Shown: piece after piece, positions 33,043 to 41,770 of the stretch
Layout of the letters: the number at the start of each line of letters is the position of its first letter
Numbering within the stretch: position 1 is the stretch's first letter
From: Flavobacteriales bacterium
GTDB lineage: Bacteria; Bacteroidota; Bacteroidia; Flavobacteriales_F; PHOS-HE28
DNA: 64,000 nt
Assembly (NCBI GenBank): GCA_016703105.1
Contig: JADJCS010000020.1
Coordinates: 62,001 to 126,000 of the forward strand
Reading direction: 5' to 3'
Notes under the pieces: generated by a model
The model's database searches: none
Told to the model about the DNA's origin: nothing
Seen by the model: the letters and a program-made list of their open reading frames with translations, nothing else
Position numbers and translations under genes: made by a program

Positions 33043-35037
33043 CTATTCCGCTTTGGCGAAGCGACGCTCGATGGTGCCGATCGGACTATCAATACGGACC
33101 ATGTAGGTGCCGGGGCTCAGCGCGGAGACATCCAGGGGGGCGTTCATCAATGTGCCACCAAGTACGCGCTTTCCGGCGATGTCCAGCACACTGAAGACCG
33201 ATCCGTACGGATCAAAGTTGCCCTGAAGGAACAATTCATCCCCGGCCGGGTTCGGGAACAAGGTGATACCGGGCGGCTCGGTCGGCCGCGGAAGGGCCGT
33301 GGAGATACTCTCTTCCACGGTGAGCACCTCGTTTATCGCCGGGGTCTGCACCACGTTGACGAGGCCGGAGGGCCAGTACACGGTCACTTGGTCCACGTGG
33401 GTATCGGTGCCCAGCCCGAAATGCGCCATCAAGCTGCTCATGTGCCGGAAGCCATCGCCGCTCTTGATGTCGCGGATCTGGGTACCCAATGCGCTGGTCA
33501 CTTCCACTCGCGCTCCGATGCCGTTCTTATTGCTCACGGTACCCACGGTGTGTACCCGCAGCCAGTTGTTGTCGTTCCCATCGTTCAGGTGCATGGTGGT
33601 CCCGTTCAGCACGTCCAGGAAGCCATCGTTGTTCAGGTCGCCGATGGGGCCGTTGCCGGGGTCCACGTTCACCTGGGTGAAGGTCAGGTCGCCGTTGTTC
33701 ATCATCATGTCCCCACCACCCAACACGTCGGCGTACCCATCGTTGTTGAAGTCGTGCGTGGTCCACTCGTTCGTGGTCCCGGTGAAGGTGTCGAAGCCGG
33801 ATCCTGGTGTGATGTTGGTGAACGTGCTGCCGTCATTGCGCATCAACTTGTGGCCCCCGTTCGTGAACGAACTGGCGCCGATCAGGATGTCCAGATCGCC
33901 GTCGTTGTCGTAGTCCGCCCAAGCCGCCGACCAGCTCTGGTGGTAGTCCGCCAGGTTCATCGAGCTGGCCACTTCGGTATAAGTGCCATCGCCGTTGTTA
34001 CGATGCAGTTCATCCACCGCCGCAGGGTTGTTCGTGCCGCCCCGGCACTTGGCGATGAAGAGGTCGATATCGTGGTCGTTGTCGTAGTCGATCCAGATGG
34101 AACCGTAATTACCGCCCGTGGATACGTCCCCCAATCCTCCTTGAACGAAGTTCAGGTTGCCGTTGCCATCGTTCACATAGTACACATTGGGGTCCACGTC
34201 ATGGCACACAAAGGCGTCCAGGTGTCCATCGTTGTTGATGTCCACCATGTTGCTGCGTTGGCAGAACACGTACTCGGGTCCGGATACTTCAGTGAACGCC
34301 GTAGCGTCGGAGTTGCTCAGCATGAAGGTGACACCGCTGCTACCGGCGTAGAGCAGATCGTTCGCGCCGTTACCGTCCAGGTCGCCCGCGCAAAGGCTCC
34401 AAGTAGGGATGAAATCCGCACTGTCAGTGGTGATGTCGCTCGTTACGAAGCCGCCCAGGGCCTGTTGGTAGTTGATGTTGATGAGCGTTCTGCCCACCCC
34501 GACCACATCATCGAGGTTGTCGTGGTCCATGTCCACCACACAGTTCGCATAGCCCAGCAGCCCGATGCTCTCTTGATGGAAGCTCACCGGCAGGAACACC
34601 GGGGGTTGCTCGATCACTTGGAAGTCGAAACCGGTGGAGCTCCAGCGGTTGTCGAAAGCGATCAGATAGATGACGCCTTGCAAGACATTGAAGGTGGCCG
34701 CCGAAAGGTTGCCAGCACCGGAATCGTCATCACCTGCGGCGCACACGAGCCCGGCGCATCCACCTGTATATACATGGAAGCGCGTGTCGTCCCCGACGTT
34801 GGCGGCCAGGTCCGTGGTGATGGTGATCGAAAGGTCCTGCATGGGCGTGTACGTGTACCACTCCGCAGCCGTGGCGCCGGCCCCGTTCTGTGCACAGAAG
34901 GGGAATGGTACGTCCGTTCCATCCACAGCGGATACGGTGAACAGGCCCGCCGTGATGGGCAGGGCTGTGGCGCATTGGTCCTGTGCGAGGGTGGGCAGTG
35001 CGGACAGCGCGAGGAGAAGGGTAAGGGTCTTTTCCAT
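33043..35037 (-). CDS. FG-GAP/ASPIC protein with T9SS sorting domain (tandem copy 1)
   Basis: 664 residues from the ATG at 35037, which gives the signal MEKTLTLLLALSALPTLAQ; the 18 codons upstream in frame overlap the previous gene's end and were dropped. Architecture as in its paralogues: PPC-like domain (QCATALPITAGLF), FG-GAP repeats (DMDHDNLDD, DINNDGHLD, DYDNDHDID, DYDNDGDLD), ASPIC/UnbV (GIGARVEVTSALGTQIRDI) and T9SS tail (ITLFPNPAGDELFLQG to RRFAKAE). It carries an insertion of about 10 residues (KCRGGTNNPAAVDELH) where the others have a Cys-x-Cys loop. It follows the diheme lipoprotein gene by 20 bases. Confidence 0.9.
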   Translation of the reverse strand: MEKTLTLLLALSALPTLAQDQCATALPITAGLFTVSAVDGTDVPFPFCAQNGAGATAAEWYTYTPMQDLSITITTDLAANVGDDTRFHVYTGGCAGLVCAAGDDDSGAGNLSAATFNVLQGVIYLIAFDNRWSSTGFDFQVIEQPPVFLPVSFHQESIGLLGYANCVVDMDHDNLDDVVGVGRTLININYQQALGGFVTSDITTDSADFIPTWSLCAGDLDGNGANDLLYAGSSGVTFMLSNSDATAFTEVSGPEYVFCQRSNMVDINNDGHLDAFVCHDVDPNVYYVNDGNGNLNFVQGGLGDVSTGGNYGSIWIDYDNDHDIDLFIAKCRGGTNNPAAVDELHRNNGDGTYTEVASSMNLADYHQSWSAAWADYDNDGDLDILIGASSFTNGGHKLMRNDGSTFTNITPGSGFDTFTGTTNEWTTHDFNNDGYADVLGGGDMMMNNGDLTFTQVNVDPGNGPIGDLNNDGFLDVLNGTTMHLNDGNDNNWLRVHTVGTVSNKNGIGARVEVTSALGTQIRDIKSGDGFRHMSSLMAHFGLGTDTHVDQVTVYWPSGLVNVVQTPAINEVLTVEESISTALPRPTEPPGITLFPNPAGDELFLQGNFDPYGSVFSVLDIAGKRVLGGTLMNAPLDVSALSPGTYMVRIDSPIGTIERRFAKAE

Positions 35038-35057
35038 AGGAGGATGGGGATCTGTTC

Positions 35058-36152
35058 TTAATTGCAGGGAGGCGTGAGCGAGTTGATCCATTCTTCGAAG
35101 AGTTGCACGCCTTCCTCATGGACGAGCGTACGTCCGAGCAAGGGCATGCGCACCGATTCTTCCGTCGCGGCGATCCGATAGAAGAGGGTCGACTTCTCGG
35201 TGTTGCCTCGTGCTACGATGTGGGTGAGGATCGGCAACAAGACCTCGTCCGGCTCTACGCACACCCCCAGGTTCACGGGGTCGGTCGTTTCGCTCCAAGC
35301 GAACCGCATGGGGCGGTAGTCGCAATGATGGCCTTCGGCGTGGCAGTGCGCACAGTTCATGTCCACATAGGCACGCACACGCATGGTGAGGTCCTCGTTG
35401 GCATCATCCCAGCGCACGGTGCTGTTCACGGTCGATGGAGTACCCGGCGCGAGGTATCCTGTCTGCTCCCACTTGGCCAGCTGGTCCATGGTGCCATCGG
35501 CATAGGCGAAGTCCATTTTCATGTTCTGCGGCTTGGGGCCGATGGGTGAAGCCAGGTTGTCGATCTTATGGCAGGTGAAGCACTCCGCGCCGGAAGGGAT
35601 CCGGTAGTTCACCGCGCGAAGCACGTTGTTCTCATCCATCCATGTCACCGGTGTATAGGATCCATCCAGGTCGAGGTAGGCGTCGGTTTGTTGGTCGTTC
35701 CATACATAGTTCGCGAAGTGCCATGCCCCATCCTTCTTATAGAGCATGCGCGTCTCGATGATGCGTCGTGTTCCAGCCGGCTGCACATTATCGTAGTAGA
35801 AGTTCTTGATCAGCACCGCGCCGTCCTCGAACGCGAGCGCGCGGTGATCGCCGTCATAGCTCGCGGCCGAGCCAGGCATCATCCAAACGAAGCGGCTCTT
35901 GTGCGCGTAGTCCGAGAAAAGGGGAGTGATCACCATATAAGGAAGCACACCTTCCGAAGGCGCGAGGTCCGAAAGCGCACCTTCGAAGAAGTGGTACGTG
36001 GACAGTTGCGGATACGGCACTTGGGCCGGATCGAACACAACGGGTGAACCGCCGCCCGGGGGATCGGTGGGAGCGGGTGGGTCCGCATCATCCTTGACGC
36101 ACGCGACGAACACGGCGACGATGAGCGAGAGAACGAGGATGACCTTCTTCAT
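35058..36152 (-). CDS. SO2930-type diheme cytochrome c lipoprotein
   Basis: A 364-residue protein from the ATG at 36152: signal MKKVILVLSLIVAVFVAC with lipobox VFVAC, then a Pro/Gly-rich linker. The body carries two c-type heme motifs, CFTCH (~residue 200) and CAHCH (~270), and the pattern of the SO2930 / HNE_0200 family (FEGALSDLAPSEGVLPYMVITPLFSDYA near the N-terminus). It is thus a periplasmic-side or surface outer-membrane electron carrier. It leads the operon with three T9SS FG-GAP proteins, a pairing often seen in Bacteroidota but unexplained. Confidence 0.88.
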   Translation of the reverse strand: MKKVILVLSLIVAVFVACVKDDADPPAPTDPPGGGSPVVFDPAQVPYPQLSTYHFFEGALSDLAPSEGVLPYMVITPLFSDYAHKSRFVWMMPGSAASYDGDHRALAFEDGAVLIKNFYYDNVQPAGTRRIIETRMLYKKDGAWHFANYVWNDQQTDAYLDLDGSYTPVTWMDENNVLRAVNYRIPSGAECFTCHKIDNLASPIGPKPQNMKMDFAYADGTMDQLAKWEQTGYLAPGTPSTVNSTVRWDDANEDLTMRVRAYVDMNCAHCHAEGHHCDYRPMRFAWSETTDPVNLGVCVEPDEVLLPILTHIVARGNTEKSTLFYRIAATEESVRMPLLGRTLVHEEGVQLFEEWINSLTPPCN

Positions 36153-36210
36153 ACGAACGAGCACTGGTGCAATGCTCTGCAAAGTAGGCATGGTGCATCG
36201 AACCACACAC

Positions 36211-36223
36211 GTTGCGACGCAAC
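36211..36223. promoter_or_regulatory. Palindrome in divergent promoter region
   Basis: GTTGCG-A-CGCAAC is a perfect 6-base inverted repeat around a single base. It lies 58 bases upstream of the cytochrome lipoprotein start and 150 bases upstream of the Lys/Ala-rich gene on the other strand, and could be an operator for either. The remainder of this 220-base gap holds only a TACGTTTG (-7-like) box at 36349-36356 ahead of the small gene. Confidence 0.35.
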
Positions 36224-36372
36224 AAGTGGATCGCTGCTCTTGACCCCCTTTCGTTGGATCGATGATCGCACATGTTCGATCGCGTCATCAACGATCGGTG
36301 GTTCGTACTTCGTTGTGCGATACCTTCCTCGGGTATCGATCAAGACCGTACGTTTGGATCAAACCTTTCACC

Positions 36373-36468
36373 ATGGCTAAGAAGGCAGCAAAGAAAGCAA
36401 CGAAGAAAGCGACCAAGAAAGCAGCGCCGAAGAAGGCAGCGAAGAAGGCCGCGAAGAAGAAGAAGTAG
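36373..36468 (+). CDS. 31-residue Lys/Ala-rich, histone H1-tail-like peptide
   Basis: The ATG at 36373 opens 31 codons consisting only of Met, Ala, Lys, Thr and Pro in (KKAAKKAT)-type repeats. It resembles the lysine-rich tails of bacterial histone H1-like and AlgP proteins but has no other domain. A TACGTTTG box lies 17 bases upstream and a strong GGGGCCCC hairpin 32 bases downstream, so it looks like its own small transcription unit. It is probably a nucleic-acid-binding peptide. The open frame extends further upstream but that part looks non-coding. Confidence 0.65.
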   Translation: MAKKAAKKATKKATKKAAPKKAAKKAAKKKK

Positions 36469-36499
36469 TTCGTACAGAGCGTTAAGGGATAACGCTGGA

Positions 36500-36522
36500 G
36501 GGGCCCCGGATCTCGGGGCCCC
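36500..36522 (+). terminator. Hairpin terminator after the Lys/Ala-rich gene
   Basis: GGGGCCCC (36500-36507) pairs with GGGGCCCC (36515-36522) around a 7-base loop. It is followed by TTCG and sits 32 bases after the stop codon. Confidence 0.7.
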
Positions 36523-36623
36523 TTCGCGTTCCTTACTGTTCCATCGCGGCGCCCGCGTGCCGAAAGCAACGACCTTCGCGCCCACGAACCGCCGGTGCGC
36601 CCGACGATGATCACCTCCCTCGC

Positions 36624-37091
36624 ATGAAGAAGATACTCGACAGCCGACGCCTGCTCGGAGCGACCGTACGCACCGACCTGAAGGAGCTCGCGCTCTTGTA
36701 CAAGGGCTTGATGAAGACCCATCACCCCGATCGTTTCCAGAACGACGAAGCCCTCAAACAACAGGCGGAGATCACGAGCAAACAGATCATCGACGCCTAT
36801 CATTTCCTGGTGAGCATCTCACCAGAAACCCACCTGCAACAGCGGGAGGAATACGAGCGCACGATCGGCTCCAGCACCATCACCGAGTTCCACTACCGCG
36901 CGCAAACGGTACACCTCACCTTCCATGATGGGAGCGTGTACGAGTACTTCGGGGTGCCGCAGAACGTGTACAACAAGTTCGTGAACAACGATGCGAGCCT
37001 GCGATTCGCCCGTCGGCACATCTGCCATGCCTACAGCTTTCGCCGTGTGAAGAAACCGAACGCGCCGCCCGAACCGGCGACCGCCTCCTAG
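36624..37091 (+). CDS. J-domain / KTSC-domain fusion protein
   Basis: 155 residues, cytosolic. Residues ~1-65 are a J-like domain with the HPD tripeptide (KTHHPDRF) and preceding helix LKELALLYKGLM, which should stimulate DnaK. Residues ~80-143 are a KTSC domain: SSTITEFHYRAQTVHLTFHDGSVYEYFGVP followed by VYNKFVNNDASLRFARRHI. KTSC domains are thought to bind nucleic acid or protein and usually occur alone or with lysyl-tRNA synthetase-like proteins. The gene overlaps the convergent GIN-domain gene at the stops (CTAG). Confidence 0.82.
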   Translation: MKKILDSRRLLGATVRTDLKELALLYKGLMKTHHPDRFQNDEALKQQAEITSKQIIDAYHFLVSISPETHLQQREEYERTIGSSTITEFHYRAQTVHLTFHDGSVYEYFGVPQNVYNKFVNNDASLRFARRHICHAYSFRRVKKPNAPPEPATAS

Positions 37092-37810
37092 TAGGCCATG
37101 CTTTCCATCGTGCGCACTTCCCCGGAGCCCGCGATGTCTTTGTGTATGGCGGTCGGTTTGCCCCTGTAGGTAACGTTGCCGCTGCCCGCGATGGAGGCAT
37201 GCAAACTCTCTTGCGCCGTGAGGCTGATGTCCCCGCTACCCGCGATCGCCACATCCGCTTTGGCCGCATTGAGCTTGGTGGCGATCACATCCCCGCTGCC
37301 CGCGATGGCCGCTTTCAAAGCCGCGCATTCACCGCTCACACGGATCGTGCCCGAACCGCTGATCGACGCTTCGATGTTCTTCGCGGCGTACTCCATGGTC
37401 ATGTCGCCGCTCCCCGCGATCGCGAGGTCCACATCGTTCCCGGCGAAACGGCTCATCGCCTTCACGTCGCCCGAACCATCGATGTGTACGAGGTCGATGT
37501 TCGGCACGCTGATGCGCACGATGAAGTCCTTGGTCGTGCTGTAGCTCTTCTCGGTGTCTAGGTACCAGATGCCGTTGCGCACTGTCGTGCTCACTAGTTC
37601 GGCGATATTCGCCTGCGCCTCGATCTCGATCGATTGCGTTGCCGCCTGGGTGAGGATCACATCCATGGACCCCATCACCTTGATCCCGTGGATCGCGTCG
37701 ACGGTGATGGTCCGCTTCACCACTTCGCCGGTGCCCTTCACGGGATCGCAGGGTGCTGCGGTGACGGTTACGCAAAGGGCCAGGCCGAGCAGGGTGGGAA
37801 GTGTGCGCAT
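37088..37810 (-). CDS. GIN-domain (DUF2807) secreted protein
   Basis: 240 residues with signal peptide (MRTLPTLLGLALCVTVTAA). The rest is a right-handed beta-helix-like DUF2807 ('putative auto-transporter adhesin, head GIN') domain. IDGSGDVKAM, AIAGSGDMTM, SISGSGTIRV, AIAGSGDVIA, AIAGSGDISL and SIAGSGNVTY recur about every 20 residues. It has no T9SS tail, so probably sits in the periplasm or outer leaflet. Function unknown. It is convergent with the J/KTSC gene. Confidence 0.88.
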   Translation of the reverse strand: MRTLPTLLGLALCVTVTAAPCDPVKGTGEVVKRTITVDAIHGIKVMGSMDVILTQAATQSIEIEAQANIAELVSTTVRNGIWYLDTEKSYSTTKDFIVRISVPNIDLVHIDGSGDVKAMSRFAGNDVDLAIAGSGDMTMEYAAKNIEASISGSGTIRVSGECAALKAAIAGSGDVIATKLNAAKADVAIAGSGDISLTAQESLHASIAGSGNVTYRGKPTAIHKDIAGSGEVRTMESMAY

Positions 37811-37935
37811 GGGTGGAGGTGTTGTTGGTTCGGTATTGTAATGACCAAACTATCCGGGCGGATGGCGCCCCGATGTTAACCCGTGTTAAAAGTAGGAAGG
37901 GTGTGCGTGCTCCGAAGGAGACCTACCGGAACGAA

Positions 37936-37963
37936 CAACGCCGGACCCTGGGGCCCGGCGTTG
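37936..37963 (-). terminator. Hairpin terminator of the cold-shock gene
   Basis: CAACGCCGG (37936-37944) pairs with CCGGCGTTG (37955-37963) over 9 bases with a 10-base loop, 24 bases beyond the cold-shock gene stop on the minus strand. A TTCGTT follows on that strand. Confidence 0.65.
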
Positions 37964-37987
37964 CACGTATTGGATCTATGGGGATCC

Positions 37988-38179
37988 TTAGGCCTTCGTC
38001 ACGTTCACCGCGTTGAGGCCTTTGGGGGTCTCTTCGACTTCGTAGTTCACCGAATCACCTTCGAAAAGGTTCTCCCGGGTACCGGTCTTGTGTACGAACA
38101 CGTCTTTGCCACCTTGATCGGGGGTGATGAAACCGAACCCTTTCTCGGAGTTGAAGAACTTTACTTTACCACTTGCCAT
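37988..38179 (-). CDS. Cold-shock protein (CspA family)
   Basis: 63 residues, an OB-fold RNA chaperone. RNP1 (KGFGFITP) and RNP2 (DVFVHKT) are intact, starting from MASGKVKFFNSE. The upstream 54 codons in frame are non-coding: they overlap the promoter. The mRNA leader is predicted at about 50-60 bases from the TAGATTTG box at 38233-38240, shorter than the enterobacterial csp leader. It stands alone between formate dehydrogenase beta and the terminator hairpin. Confidence 0.95.
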   Translation of the reverse strand: MASGKVKFFNSEKGFGFITPDQGGKDVFVHKTGTRENLFEGDSVNYEVEETPKGLNAVNVTKA

Positions 38180-38232
38180 TGTACTGACTTTTGTTTGTGT
38201 TCCCCGGCCAATAGGGACGGGGATTTGAGCGG

Positions 38233-38240
38233 CAAATCTA
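38233..38240 (-). promoter_or_regulatory. -7 box of the cold-shock gene
   Basis: TAGATTTG on the minus strand fits TAnnTTTG, 54 bases before the start codon. A convincing -33 TTG at the right distance is not seen. Confidence 0.45.
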
Positions 38241-38294
38241 CGGTGGATCCATGCAATGGGCACTATACCGGCCGAATATTCTTCAGGGAGGGGC

Positions 38295-39970
38295 TCAGGC
38301 GAAGTGCGGGTCCAGCTCCGTGCGGAAGTATTGCAGAGCATTGCGCACCCCCAGTGGCAGGCCGCCCCCGAGGGCGCACAACGAACCGATCTCCATGGTC
38401 TCGATCAGGTCGTTGAACAAGGCCCTATCGATCTTCCGGCCGCCTTCCAGCGCCCCATGTATCATCTCCTTGCCGCGCGTGCTGCCGATGCGGCAGGGGA
38501 AGCACTTGCCACAGCTCTCCAGGGAGGTGAACTCGAAGAGGTGCTCCAGGTACTTCATCATGGGGAAGTCGGCCGGGATGGATAGCACGCTGGCATGGCC
38601 CAGGAGGAAGCCGCTCTTCTGGAAGCTCTCGAAGTCGATGCCCAGCGCGTTCATCTTGTCCAGCGGCACGATGCCGCCCAACGGACCGCCGATATGCAAG
38701 GCCTTGGTGGGCCGTGCGAAACCCTGCCCCAATTCATCGATCACGCGCGCGAGCGGGGTACCACATTCCACTTCATAGAGCCCCGGCCGCTTGAAGCCGC
38801 TGTCCAGGCAGACCAGTTTCGATCCGTTGCTCTTCTCGGTGCCCAACTTCGTGAAGGCCGCACCGCCGTGCTTCACCACCCAGGGCACGCAGGCCAATGT
38901 CTCCACATTGTTCACCACCGTAGGCCGGTTGAAGAGACCTTGCTGCGCTGGATAGGGCGGGCGCGTGCGCACCTCGCCCCGTTTACCTTCTATACTGTTC
39001 AAGAGGGCGGTCTCCTCACCACATACATAAGCACCTGCCGCCTTGATCACCTTGAAGCGGTAGTTCCAACCGCTGCCCTTGATGTTCGCGCCGATCCATC
39101 CCTTGGCTTCGATTTCCGCCACTGCCTTCTTCACGATATCCACCGCCTCCGGATACTCCGCCCGGATGTATAGCACCCCGGTATCGGCGCCGACGCAATA
39201 GCCCGCGAGCATCATGCCCAGTAGCACGAGGTGCGGCCGTTGCTCGAGCAAGTAGCGATCGCTGAACGCACCGGGATCGCCTTCATCCGCATTGCACACG
39301 ATGTACTTGCGCGGCGTGCCATTGCCGGAGGTATCGGCGGCATCCTTGCAGGCTTGCAACGAAGCCCAGGGAAGCCCGCGCCGCCACGTCCGCGGATGGC
39401 CGCCGTCTTGATCTCGTTCAGCACGTCCGAACTGCTGCCTTTCAGCACCTGTTCCCACAGCGCGTAAAATTCCTCCAGCGGCGGCATCGGCGCGGTGAGG
39501 ATCGGATCGGACATCGACGTGCCGACATAATGCGCGTCCATCCCGTCCTTCTTCTTGCCGCCCAGGATATCGTCGACGCGATCGATGGCCTTCCCGCTGT
39601 AGTTCAAGCCACCCACGTTGAAAGCCGCGTTCTCATGGCAACGGCCCAGGCAGCACATGTGCCCGATCTCCTCCGCCTTGAAGTGCGTCTTGAGCGTATG
39701 GTGTACGTGGTCCTGCGTACCCGCCACCAGGCAGGCGCTGCCATTGCACACGTAGGCCTTGATGCCACGGTTCTCCTTTTTCAGGAAGTCGTAGAACGAA
39801 CTCGTTCCGTAGGTGATCGCTTCGCCCACGAGGAAGTCGTCCGCGATGGCGGTGAGGGCTTTGTCATCCGGTGTGCCGGTGGCAGCGGCGGCATCCTGCA
39901 AACGCTCCCAGAGCGGATCGTTCAGCTCCTTGTCATCACGGCCGGACAGGGAGGAAATGTTCTTGGACAT
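38295..39970 (-). pseudogene. fdhB: NAD-linked formate dehydrogenase beta subunit (NuoE-NuoF fusion), one frameshift
   Basis: Two overlapping frames make one ~558-residue protein. The N-terminal part is a thioredoxin-like 2Fe-2S domain as in NuoE (CNGSAC...CCLGRC). The rest is NuoF-like: FMN/NAD site GRGGAGFP, VCNADEGDPGAFSDR, AGAYVCGEETALL, and the 4Fe-4S motif ESCGKCFPCR. The frame breaks near 39366-39371: GAGFP is followed by nonsense, while the second frame continues WASLQACKDAADTSG. One extra C (TTCCCT to TTCCCCT) restores it. The ATG at 39970 (MSKNISSLSG) is the natural start. It would pass electrons from the alpha subunit at 7677-10540 to NAD. Confidence 0.85.
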
Positions 39971-40045
39971 GGGTTCCCAAAGTACGCTCCAAGGATCAAA
40001 GCCGCGCACTTTCGCGCCGATCCGATCTTCGCTTACTTGGTCACC

Positions 40046-41737
40046 GTGCCCGGACCGCGAAAGTTCACCACCAGGGATATCGTCCTTCTGCGCAAGCGCT
40101 TCGTGCAGGGCGGCGCGGACCACGCCGCGCCCCATGAACGATGGCGCGCCGTGCGCGCCGGATCACCTGGTTCCGCCAGGGCGTTCGCGGAGTACCATGA
40201 TCTATTGCTCTTCCTCTGTGCCTTCCCACCCGACGCGGAGGCGCACGCGCTCGCCGCAACGGAGCTTGACCGCATCACCACCCTTCTCGCGGTCCGCTCG
40301 AAGCCGGTCGGCCGGATGCGGGAGCAGCTGATGAACTCGGGCATCGCCCGCACGCCGCTTTGTGCAGGGTTCGGTATGGACCTTTGCCGTTGGCTTACCG
40401 ACGTGGTGCCCGCCGGCATCACGATCGAACCCTTCACCGGCGACGATGATCGGATGCGCGGTGTGCTTCTTGCCTGCGCGCTCCCGGCGGAGAGCGAGGC
40501 GATGGAGGATGCGGGCTACACCGTGTATGAACGCATGCGCGATGCGTGCGGTGGGGATCCAGAACGTATGCTTGGCTGGTTGGTCCGTGCGCTGGACCAA
40601 GCCGCCGCATCACCCGCCGTAAGGAACGTGCTGTGGGAGCGCCTCTCCCCGGTGCTTTCGATGAAGGAACCTGCCGCCTTCCTTACCCGCACCTATTGCA
40701 GAGGGCTGGTCACCGACCTGCATCCCTACGATCCCGCTGCACGCCATGCCATCGACCCACAGCGTATCATCCGCACCGCGCTTCCGTCCCCGCGAAGGTT
40801 GCGCGCGAATGAAAAGGTCGCCCTGGTATACGCGGCGCGCGGGGTGCTCATCGCCCATCTGCGCGAAACGGACACGGCCACCTATTGCGATCCGGCCGCC
40901 GCCGAATGGCAGGACCTGGGGGATGGGCTCGGCATCGCCCTACTTCCGCTGCCGCCGGGGCGGCGCACCACTTTCGATAGTTACGTGGGCTATGTGCTGT
41001 TCTCTAACGCGGTGCCGGTGGCCTACGGCGGGGCGTGGATCTTCCCCGGCAAGAGCAAGGTGGGCATCAATGTGTTCCCCGCTTTCCGCGGCGGACCTTC
41101 CATGCTGCTCTTCGCGCGTGTGCTGCAATGCTATGCCCAACGCTTTGGTGTGGACCGCTTCGAAGCGGAGAACTACCAGTTGGGCCATGGCAACCCGGAC
41201 GGGATCCGGTCCGGTGCCTACTGGTTCTACTATCGCGCCGGCTTCCGCAGCGTGGACGTTGAACTGGCCGCACTCGCGGAGGCGGAACGCGCGCACATCA
41301 CGCGCGATCGTGCGTACCGCACACCTCCCACTGTACTTCGCCAGCTCGCGGCGGACACCATGGTGCTCGAACTACGCGAAGCCGCCCCGCCGCCGTTCGA
41401 ACCCAGCGCATTGATCGCAGCGGTATTCCATGGGTTGGCCACGATGCGGAACGGGGACCGCGCGGCGGCATTGCATCACTGCGTTGGTCGTGTCGGCAAA
41501 GCATTGGGGGTTACCGATCGGCAGGCATGGCCCGAGGCGGAACGCCGCTCTTTCATCGACCTCGCCCCCGCGATGGCCTTGATCCCGGACCTGGAGCGTT
41601 GGCCCGCGAAGGACAAGCAGGCCGCCGTGCGCTTACTACGCGCCAAGGGGGCGCTGAACGAAGATGGATACCAAGCCGCGTTGCGCGCGCATAGCCGGTT
41701 GCTCGCCGCGTGGGCAGCGGTGGTGCATGTGGGCTGA
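40046..41737 (+). CDS. Large protein of unknown function, acetyltransferase-like middle region
   Basis: About 563 residues from a GTG start (VPGPRKFTTRDIVLLRKRFV). The open frame extends another 172 codons upstream but that part is antisense to fdhB and discarded. The middle (~300-440) contains FDSYVGYVLFSNAVPVAYGGAW, FPAFRGGPSMLLFARVLQCYAQRFGVDRFEAENYQLGHGNPDGIRSGAYWFYYRAGFR-type sequence in pieces, which reminds me of a GNAT-like fold found in uncharacterised proteins of several phyla. N- and C-terminal parts are helical. No signal or membrane segment. Its start is 76 bases from divergent fdhB. The exact start is uncertain. Confidence 0.7.
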   Translation: MPGPRKFTTRDIVLLRKRFVQGGADHAAPHERWRAVRAGSPGSARAFAEYHDLLLFLCAFPPDAEAHALAATELDRITTLLAVRSKPVGRMREQLMNSGIARTPLCAGFGMDLCRWLTDVVPAGITIEPFTGDDDRMRGVLLACALPAESEAMEDAGYTVYERMRDACGGDPERMLGWLVRALDQAAASPAVRNVLWERLSPVLSMKEPAAFLTRTYCRGLVTDLHPYDPAARHAIDPQRIIRTALPSPRRLRANEKVALVYAARGVLIAHLRETDTATYCDPAAAEWQDLGDGLGIALLPLPPGRRTTFDSYVGYVLFSNAVPVAYGGAWIFPGKSKVGINVFPAFRGGPSMLLFARVLQCYAQRFGVDRFEAENYQLGHGNPDGIRSGAYWFYYRAGFRSVDVELAALAEAERAHITRDRAYRTPPTVLRQLAADTMVLELREAAPPPFEPSALIAAVFHGLATMRNGDRAAALHHCVGRVGKALGVTDRQAWPEAERRSFIDLAPAMALIPDLERWPAKDKQAAVRLLRAKGALNEDGYQAALRAHSRLLAAWAAVVHVG

Positions 41738-41770
41738 CACGGACAGTGCGGATCACGTCCGCGTTCCCTA

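Noticed and set aside
29215..35061. Very long plus-strand open frames (524-570 codons) opposite the three FG-GAP genes, with Val/His/Ala/Glu-rich sequence
   Set aside because: They are shadows of the repeated, GC-rich FG-GAP coding sequence; there is no start context, signal or domain, and the minus-strand genes have complete architectures.
39530..40045. 172-codon N-terminal extension of the unknown protein at 40046
   Set aside because: It is antisense to fdhB, which keeps NuoE-type Cys motifs there; the sequence changes character exactly at the GTG at 40046.
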